The position numbers and the translations under genes are program-made. Shown here piece after piece: positions 7,692-13,452 of a stretch of 13,452 nucleotides of DNA. The stretch's first letter is position 1; each line of letters begins with the position of its first letter. Source of the DNA: Cytophagales bacterium (lineage in GTDB: Bacteria > Bacteroidota > Bacteroidia > Cytophagales > UBA9547); NCBI GenBank assembly GCA_013298205.1, contig JAAFJZ010000021.1, forward strand, positions 1-13,452. The letters run 5' to 3'. The notes below the pieces were generated by a model. The model was given only the letters and a program-made list of their open reading frames with translations, ran no database searches and was not told the DNA's origin.

Positions 7692-7714
7692 GATCACTAA
7701 ATTTTCAAACAAAT

Positions 7715-9352
7715 ATGATGCTCAAAAATTCATTTAAGTTGTTAATAATAAGTTTATTAGCAGCAACTACAGGCGTAAATGCGCAAGAAGTAAAACCGAT
7801 TACTTCCAAAATATATGAAGCCATTGTGTTTTTGAATAAAGCGCAAATTAAATCAAAATCTACTCCTACGCTTGCAGATGGAATGCAACAAGTTTTGGTG
7901 CAAGATTTGCCAGTAAATCTCGATCCCAATACCATTCAAGTAAAAACGTCAGGAAATGTAGAGATTTTGTCTGTGCAACACCGTTTCAATTATGAGCCTA
8001 AACAAGAGCAAACGCAAATCAAAAGCCTTGAAGACACTTTGCAAAAACTTGGGTTTGAAAAAGAATTGGTAGCAAATAAAATCAATTCTTTAGCCGAAGA
8101 ACAAACTGCGATTTTTGAAAATAGAAAAATTGGTGGCACACAAGATGGTTTGGCAGTAGAGGAATTGGAAGAATTGGCTGATTTTTATAGAGTTAGAATT
8201 TTAAATATCAAAAATTCTATTTCCGAAACCAATAGAAAATTGGCGAAATTAGATAAGCAAATCATTAGCCTTACCAATCAATTAAATACCATAAAAGCAT
8301 CAAACAACACTGCAGTAAGCGAGATTTTGATTTCATTGGATGTAAAAAAAGCGGGGGCTACTTTAATAGATTTGAGTTATGTAATCATGAATGCAGGTTG
8401 GGTTCCTATTTATGATATTAAATTCAAAGACCTCAATTCACCACTCGCTTGGGTTACTAAGGCGAAAGTTTTTCAAATGACAGGCAAAGATTGGTCTGAT
8501 ATAAATATTAGCCTGTCCACATCTGATGTGAGCCTAAATGGGCAAAAACCAGAATTATATACTTGGTGGGTAGCTCCGCAACTTCCACAGCCTGTGTATA
8601 AAATGGCAAAATCTAGAGCTGTAATGATGAATGATGCAGTAGGTATGTCGGCTCCAATGGAAGAAATGAGTTATGATAAAAAAGCAGATGGATCCACTTT
8701 GGTCGAAGCAAAAAACATAGATTACACGAGTAATTCAGCTCCTCCGGTAGGTTTGCAATATGATATTCCTTATCCCATTTCGCTCAAATCGGATGCTATG
8801 GGTCAGGTTTTTGAGATCAAAAGGCAAGATATGCCCGCTACATATTACTTCTCATGTGTGCCTAAACTCGATAAAGATGTGTTTTTGATGGCAAAAATTC
8901 CTTCATCTATACCGATTTCAGGTGAAGTAAATCTTTTTAGCAAAGATGTTTACCTTGGCAAAACGCTTATGGATGCTTCGCAAACAAGCGATTCTACGCT
9001 TCTTTCTTTAGGAAGAGAAAAAAATATAAGCGTAAATCGTAAATTAACATCTGATTTTACCTCTAGGAAGCTAATCGGAGCGAACAAAAAAGAAGAATAT
9101 GCATATGAAATTGAAGTGAAAAACAATAGAAATTCGCCTATAAAATTAACCATTGAAGACCAAGTTCCTGTAAGCACAGACAATAAACTTGAAATAGAAA
9201 CTTTAGATTATGCGCCAGCCAATTTTGATGTCCCGACTGGGAAATTAATTTGGAATTTGAACATTCCAGAAACCCAAGTAAAAAAATTAAAGTATAAATT
9301 TTCTTTAAAATACCCTAAAGAAATGTCAATCCCAAATTTCGCAATCTATTGA
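7715..9352 (+). CDS. Exported MuiA-family protein (DUF4140/DUF4139)
   Basis: A 545-residue protein, with an alternative start at the adjacent ATG 7718. The N-terminus MMLKNSFKLLIISLLAATTG is a signal peptide, with probable signal peptidase I cleavage after VNA (A23/Q24), so it is periplasmic or surface-exposed. Residues ~32-130 form the DUF4140 region. Residues ~100-195 are charged, coiled-coil-like, with the family segment ENRKIGG...EELEELADFYR (135-159). DUF4139 runs from about 218 (LIDLSYVIMNAGWVPIYDI) to the C-terminus (KYKFSLKYPKE). The family is named after the mucoidy inhibitor MuiA; its biochemical role is unknown and no enzyme motif is seen. A longer frame back to 7550 overlaps the upstream gene and lacks a signal peptide, so 7715 is chosen. 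Its stop TGA overlaps the TTG start of the next gene. Confidence 0.9.
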   Translation: MMLKNSFKLLIISLLAATTGVNAQEVKPITSKIYEAIVFLNKAQIKSKSTPTLADGMQQVLVQDLPVNLDPNTIQVKTSGNVEILSVQHRFNYEPKQEQTQIKSLEDTLQKLGFEKELVANKINSLAEEQTAIFENRKIGGTQDGLAVEELEELADFYRVRILNIKNSISETNRKLAKLDKQIISLTNQLNTIKASNNTAVSEILISLDVKKAGATLIDLSYVIMNAGWVPIYDIKFKDLNSPLAWVTKAKVFQMTGKDWSDINISLSTSDVSLNGQKPELYTWWVAPQLPQPVYKMAKSRAVMMNDAVGMSAPMEEMSYDKKADGSTLVEAKNIDYTSNSAPPVGLQYDIPYPISLKSDAMGQVFEIKRQDMPATYYFSCVPKLDKDVFLMAKIPSSIPISGEVNLFSKDVYLGKTLMDASQTSDSTLLSLGREKNISVNRKLTSDFTSRKLIGANKKEEYAYEIEVKNNRNSPIKLTIEDQVPVSTDNKLEIETLDYAPANFDVPTGKLIWNLNIPETQVKKLKYKFSLKYPKEMSIPNFAIY

Positions 9353-10365
9353 GCAAGAAAGTACTACAAACCCTATCCTACCTATTTTTTCTCTTTTTAG
9401 GTGTTTATTTAATTTATGTAACCTTTGGCAATCAAGACTTAGGCAAAATTCTTGTTAAACTTAAAGAAGTAAATTACTATTGGTATTTGCCTGTTTTTGT
9501 GGTTTCGCTTATTTCTTTTTATTGCAGATCTGAAAGGTGGCGTTTGCTTATCAAACTAAATGGTTATGAAAGCAAACCACAAAGCACATTTTTTTCGCTG
9601 ATGTTTGGTTATTTGGTAAACTTGAGTTTGCCAAGAATAGGAGAATTTACCCGTTGCTTTAGCTTAGGCAAACTGGAAAAAACACCTTTTACCGTTTCTT
9701 TTGCTGCTGTTTTGGTAGAAAGGTTTATAGATGTTTTGATACTGTTTTCGCTTGTAGCCCTTGCTTTTTATATTGAATACGATCATTTACACGTTTTTTT
9801 CTCTGAGCAAATTTTTACGCCCCTTATCGAATGGTATAAAAATAAAAAAGCAGGGAATTCTAAAATTTGGATTTATGCCATTGGAGGAGTGGGAGTAGTT
9901 CTTTATTTTATTTATCAAAAATATAAAGACAAAATAGATAGTAAACTTCCTATCGAGAAAGTAGATCAAACGATGAATAGCTTTTCTGATGGCTTAAAAT
10001 CTATACTTCTATTGAGAGGTAAAAATTTGTATTTGTTTATTTTCTATACAATTATGATTTGGACTTCCACTTTTTTGATGACCTATTTTTGGTTTTTTTC
10101 ACTCGAAGCCACTTCTCAATTAGGCATAAAAGAGGGTTTGGTATTATTGGTTTTGGGTAGCATGGGCAAATCCGTTCCCATACATGGTGGCGGAATGGGA
10201 GCTTACCATTATTTGGTTACCAAGGGCTTTTTGATTTATGGCGTAAGTGAAGTGTTTGGGGGCACATTATCTATTATTATTCACGGAGCACAAATGTTTC
10301 ATAACATCGTATTCGGACTTATAGCCTTGCTATATATTTTGTGGTTTGGAAAGAAAGTAGATTAG
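9349..10365 (+). CDS. LPG-synthase TM-region / flippase-like polytopic membrane protein
   Basis: A 338-residue polytopic protein of the lysylphosphatidylglycerol synthase transmembrane family (UPF0104/AglD2-type). Hydrophobic segments lie at about 8-26, 45-60, 80-95, 122-142, 173-189, 227-250 and 305-333. Conserved features are PRIGEFTRC (95-103), VERFIDV (123-129) and HGGGMGAYHY (279-288). The C-terminal aminoacyl-transfer domain of MprF is absent, so it is not a full lysyl-PG synthase; a lipid or polyprenyl-linked substrate transport role is inferred only from the family. No ATG exists before the first conserved helix. The start is taken as TTG at 9349, which shares bases with the stop of the MuiA-like gene (TTGA), pointing to translational coupling. 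Its TAG stop overlaps the TAA of the convergent glycosyltransferase gene. Confidence 0.87.
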   Translation: MSKKVLQTLSYLFFLFLGVYLIYVTFGNQDLGKILVKLKEVNYYWYLPVFVVSLISFYCRSERWRLLIKLNGYESKPQSTFFSLMFGYLVNLSLPRIGEFTRCFSLGKLEKTPFTVSFAAVLVERFIDVLILFSLVALAFYIEYDHLHVFFSEQIFTPLIEWYKNKKAGNSKIWIYAIGGVGVVLYFIYQKYKDKIDSKLPIEKVDQTMNSFSDGLKSILLLRGKNLYLFIFYTIMIWTSTFLMTYFWFFSLEATSQLGIKEGLVLLVLGSMGKSVPIHGGGMGAYHYLVTKGFLIYGVSEVFGGTLSIIIHGAQMFHNIVFGLIALLYILWFGKKVD

Positions 10366-11360
10366 AAATTATCCATTTTTAAAACATAATCCAATACCAT
10401 TTTAGGAGTAGTTTCGTTCATACAAATATTTTTTTTACATAATTTAGAATACGTGTTTCCATCGTAACAAGGTCTGCATGGCAAGTCGCTACCACTCCAA
10501 AAGTAATGATTTTTTTTAGAGTGTAACGGTATTTTTTCAAAGGGTATAGTAGGACCAAAAATTCCAATACAAGGTATTTTTGCTAAAACAGATAAATGTA
10601 AAGGACCACTATCGTGTGTGATAATTAACTGACATGAAGATAAAATTGATATTGTGTTTAATAAATTGTGTTTGTTAATATCGTTTATAACAGGCAAATC
10701 TTTAAAATATTCAGAAACCCAACTGTCGCTTTCAGAACCAATTAATAAAACTTCATATCCATTTTGAATCAGTTTCTTAGCTAATTCTAAGTAAAGATTC
10801 ACATCCCAGCGCCTTAAAAAATCATCATTCAAAAAGTTTTTTGCTCCTCCAGGCGCAATTGCTATTCTTTTGGCTATTTTTTTTTGATAAAAATCAACTT
10901 TAAATTCAGGATATTTTACAGTTACTGGTTCGAATAATTCTTTATTCGAAAATAAACGAATGTATTCAAACGTATGATGTCTACCAGAAATGGGAATTTG
11001 TCTTTGCCCACTTCTACGGTTTAATTTTCTTCGCTCTTTAGAAAAGTTAAATAAAGAAAATATTTTATATCTATTATCAACATGACAAATTAATTCTAAG
11101 TCAAATTTTTTAAAGGCTAATTGAGTCCAAATCGTAAACAATTGAGATATTTTAGATAAAAAACCACCTTTAAACATTTCTTTTTCATCAACAACGATTA
11201 GATTATCTATTATATTGATATTATGTAGTATAGGATGCACCGTTTTTCCACAAACCCAAGTGATTTCAGCTTCAGGGAATTTATTTTTTATTTCATTTAG
11301 CATAGGCAATGCCATTATGACATCACCAATTGCACCAATTTTGATAATTAGTATTTTCAT
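10362..11360 (-). CDS. GT9 family (heptosyltransferase-like) glycosyltransferase
   Basis: A 332-residue GT-B glycosyltransferase of family 9. The N-terminal MKILIIKIGAIGDVIMALPM carries the G-x-I-G-D loop (9-13). The C-terminal nucleotide-sugar domain has APGG (169-172), RRW (183-185), HDSGPLHL (249-256) and FGPT (268-271). The family transfers heptose or related sugars to LPS core or other glycans in the cytoplasm; donor and acceptor here are unknown. Near the C-terminus four cysteines (C295, C298, C308, C313) form a C-x2-C-x9-C-x4-C pattern, also seen in other GT9 enzymes. It is the last gene of the - strand polysaccharide operon, starting 10 bases after the polymerase gene. Confidence 0.9.
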   Translation of the reverse strand: MKILIIKIGAIGDVIMALPMLNEIKNKFPEAEITWVCGKTVHPILHNINIIDNLIVVDEKEMFKGGFLSKISQLFTIWTQLAFKKFDLELICHVDNRYKIFSLFNFSKERRKLNRRSGQRQIPISGRHHTFEYIRLFSNKELFEPVTVKYPEFKVDFYQKKIAKRIAIAPGGAKNFLNDDFLRRWDVNLYLELAKKLIQNGYEVLLIGSESDSWVSEYFKDLPVINDINKHNLLNTISILSSCQLIITHDSGPLHLSVLAKIPCIGIFGPTIPFEKIPLHSKKNHYFWSGSDLPCRPCYDGNTYSKLCKKNICMNETTPKMVLDYVLKMDNF

Positions 11361-11370
11361 GGTTAAAAAA

Positions 11371-12699
11371 TTATTTTGATATTTTTATTAATGTTTGCCT
11401 AAAAATAGCTAGACTAATGGTAGTTATAATCATAACATAAAATGCAGCGAAGCCAATAGAAACTGAAAAACACATTAAAAAAGTAAAGCACAACATATAA
11501 GCATAAGATTTTATGACATCTTTTTCTTTTTCAATTGCTATTCTTATGTTATTATCAACAAATCTAAAAAGTAAACCCATAATGATTCCACAAAGTGCTA
11601 CACCTAATATTCCAAAATTAAAGTATGATTCTCCAAACATTCCTGGTCGTAAACCAGGATGAACAAGAGGGTCGAAACCACAAGTACGAGCCGTAAATAC
11701 ACCTAACCCCCATTCGTTTCTGAATTCAGAAAGTGAGCGAGGTATAAATGACATTAATCCTGCCAAATAAGTTTTACCATATAAAAATTCGCAATCCCAC
11801 ATTCCTAAAACTAGACCAAAATCTCTCGTATCACTAAATGAATTGCCATAAAAAATCTCATTTGAGAATTTTATACTTGAAGCACTATGCCTAAGCATAT
11901 TTAATAAAATGGCTAAAGACATAAAAATAACGGCAATTAAAGCAATTTTTTTTAATTGAATTTTTTTATAATTATAAAACATAGCAAAAATTATAACGAT
12001 TACAATAATTTCTAGAATTGCACCTCTAGAACCAAGAAAAATGCCAGCTAAACACAATAAAATAGTTAAAAACAAATAATAAAACCTCTTATAAGCAATA
12101 TACCTAAGCCCTGTCCAAGTTACAAGCATTGGATAAAATATATTAGTGAGGTTATAAATTGGTCTAATTGAATTGTTTGAATGAAAATAAGCTCGTGGAT
12201 TAAATAAAAAACCTTCTTTAATTTGTATAAAAATAATATATAATAAAAAGGAAAGTCCTAAAAACATTACAATAAAATAGCATATAGAGCTTTGAATATT
12301 ATTTTTGTTTAATAAAATAATAGGCTTAAATAATGCATTGAAAATGCGTATAATATTACGGTCTTTACCTAGATGCCAACCCAAATAAATAAAAATTAGT
12401 CCTGAAATAGTAATCAAAAATGCAAAATCAATAAAAGGCTCTCCTTTATCAAACAAGTATTGGCCTACGACTTGCGAATTATAAATAGAAGCGTGAAATG
12501 GATATAAAAGTAGTACCGGGAATACATAAAAACGTAAAATTATAAAATGAAAAATATCAAGTTTCCAACCAGATTTTTTTGCACTTAGATACCATTCAAT
12601 TATTATGAATGATAGTAATAAAATATCTAAAATTAGGCAAATTAGGTTGAAACGAATAGCTCCATCAAAAAATTCTAATTTATCTGTGAAAAGATTCAT
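11371..12699 (-). CDS. Wzy-type O-antigen / oligosaccharide repeat-unit polymerase
   Basis: A 442-residue, very hydrophobic protein with roughly ten to twelve predicted membrane helices and a large polar loop before the last helices. That loop contains GKTYLAGLMSFIPRSLSEF and then GLRPGMFGESYFNFGILGVA, a pattern (PG..GE.Y.NFG..G) typical of Wzy-like polymerases. GSRGAILE in the middle is likewise common in this group. Such proteins polymerise undecaprenyl-linked repeat units at the periplasmic face of the inner membrane. Sequence conservation is low in the family, so the specific glycan cannot be inferred. Its ATG overlaps the stop of the upstream methyltransferase by 1 base (TAATG), indicating an operon and probable coupling. 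Confidence 0.85.
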   Translation of the reverse strand: MNLFTDKLEFFDGAIRFNLICLILDILLLSFIIIEWYLSAKKSGWKLDIFHFIILRFYVFPVLLLYPFHASIYNSQVVGQYLFDKGEPFIDFAFLITISGLIFIYLGWHLGKDRNIIRIFNALFKPIILLNKNNIQSSICYFIVMFLGLSFLLYIIFIQIKEGFLFNPRAYFHSNNSIRPIYNLTNIFYPMLVTWTGLRYIAYKRFYYLFLTILLCLAGIFLGSRGAILEIIVIVIIFAMFYNYKKIQLKKIALIAVIFMSLAILLNMLRHSASSIKFSNEIFYGNSFSDTRDFGLVLGMWDCEFLYGKTYLAGLMSFIPRSLSEFRNEWGLGVFTARTCGFDPLVHPGLRPGMFGESYFNFGILGVALCGIIMGLLFRFVDNNIRIAIEKEKDVIKSYAYMLCFTFLMCFSVSIGFAAFYVMIITTISLAIFRQTLIKISK

Positions 12700-13451
12700 T
12701 ATATTTTTTTTGACACAAACTCTATATTTGTAGCTAAATTTTTAAAAAACGTATATTTACAAAGCCATTGATCTGCTTTTTCAAACATTCTGTAAGCTGG
12801 ATATTTGAAATTATTTTTAGGAAATAGTGCTCTACTCCAAGAATCTAGTATTTCAAATTTTGATTGGCATAGATTATGAATTATTTTTTTATTGTATAAT
12901 CTATCATGATAATAATTTCCTCTTAAATGTGATATTTTTTGCGTCCAAGAAAGTTTTTGAGGTAAAAAGAAGCAAAAAAACAACCCTTCTTTTTTTAAAA
13001 TTCTATTGATTTCTTTAAGCGATTCTTTCTCATTGGGTACGTGTTCTAATACACCAAAACTCAAAACCACATCAAACGAAGCATCTTCAAAAGGCAAAAT
13101 ATATTCATGTTTTAGTGGAATTACTTCAAGATTCGAAGCTTTAATAATAGGTGTAGTTTGTCCAAAGGTTGAATCATCCGAATTATCGTCAATATCACAA
13201 GATTTAAAATCAGCATTCATGTTTTTTAGAAAATATGAAATATGACCTTTGCCAGTTCCCCAATCTAATACTTTTATAGAATTAATTTTTCTATTAAAAT
13301 ACAGTTCGGAATATGATTTTACAAAATCAATTAAATACTGATATGTATATTGAGCTGTAGGATTTCTTAAAAAAGAGTGTTCAGAATTATTTTTACAAAT
13401 TTCGTATAAATCTAAATCGAACTCGATTTTTTTATGAAATGAGAAATTTCT
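12699..13451 (-). CDS. Class I SAM-dependent methyltransferase (5' partial at right edge)
   Basis: The frame is open on the - strand to the window's right edge (250 visible codons), so the true start is beyond or very near the edge. An internal ATG at 13220 would cut off the SAM-binding motif and is not the start. Visible parts are motif I VLDWGTGKGHIS (nt 13271-13236 region), the acidic CDIDDN downstream, LPFEDASFDVVLSFGVLEHVPN, and KEINRILKKEGLFFCFFLP. This is a standard Methyltransf_11-type Rossmann domain. The upstream stretch (FLRNPTAQYTYQYLIDF) resembles the lead-in of methyltransferases in polysaccharide clusters. It probably methylates a sugar or a lipid-linked glycan intermediate, but the substrate is inferred from context only. 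It overlaps the polymerase gene by 1 base. Confidence 0.85.
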   Translation of the reverse strand, partial: RNFSFHKKIEFDLDLYEICKNNSEHSFLRNPTAQYTYQYLIDFVKSYSELYFNRKINSIKVLDWGTGKGHISYFLKNMNADFKSCDIDDNSDDSTFGQTTPIIKASNLEVIPLKHEYILPFEDASFDVVLSFGVLEHVPNEKESLKEINRILKKEGLFFCFFLPQKLSWTQKISHLRGNYYHDRLYNKKIIHNLCQSKFEILDSWSRALFPKNNFKYPAYRMFEKADQWLCKYTFFKNLATNIEFVSKKI

Positions 13452-13452
13452 T

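Noticed and set aside
7550..7714. Upstream extension of the MuiA-like frame
   Set aside because: It overlaps the membrane protein gene, is an out-of-frame translation of it, and would bury the clear signal peptide that starts at 7715.
13006..13245. Open + strand frame over the methyltransferase
   Set aside because: It lies opposite a conserved methyltransferase region and its translation has no recognisable features; treated as a shadow.

Overview
The window looks like a chromosomal segment of a Bacteroidota bacterium. The DNA is very AT-rich. It carries the C-terminal part of a type IX secretion-associated C25/PorU2-like protein, a Bacteroidota-type ParE, and several genes preceded within a few bases by the Bacteroidota -7 promoter element TAnnTTTG. 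Shine-Dalgarno sequences are not evident. The order cannot be fixed from this sequence alone. No mobile element, CRISPR array or rRNA was seen.

Left part (1-4856): a large secreted or surface protein enters from the left edge. Its ILEI-like, CARDB-like and FlgD-like C-terminal domains are in the window, while the catalytic part would lie upstream. Then come a Ste24-type membrane zinc protease (M48) and a short Ppx/GppA phosphatase, both on the + strand and each with its own promoter-like element. A tRNA-Leu (anticodon UAG) on the - strand faces the phosphatase. A 345-base non-coding stretch follows, holding three consecutive inverted repeats and a double promoter element in front of parE.

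Middle part (5202-10365): parE (topoisomerase IV subunit B), a four-helix membrane protein of unknown function (DUF1648-like), a MuiA-type DUF4140/DUF4139 exported protein, and a polytopic LPG-synthase-TM/flippase-like protein. The last begins with a TTG whose bases overlap the stop of the MuiA-like gene. No parC follows parE here.

Right part (10362-13452, - strand): a compact operon, read right to left, of a SAM methyltransferase that runs off the right edge, a Wzy-type O-antigen/oligosaccharide polymerase, and a GT9 (heptosyltransferase-family) glycosyltransferase. The genes overlap by 1 base or are 10 bases apart. This is the end of a surface polysaccharide locus, and its last stop codon overlaps that of the convergent flippase-like gene.

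Most of the window is recognisable housekeeping and envelope biology. No convincing new multi-gene system was found. The points most worth checking are the shortened C-terminus of the PorU2-like protein, the palindrome series upstream of parE, and the coupled MuiA/flippase-like pair.
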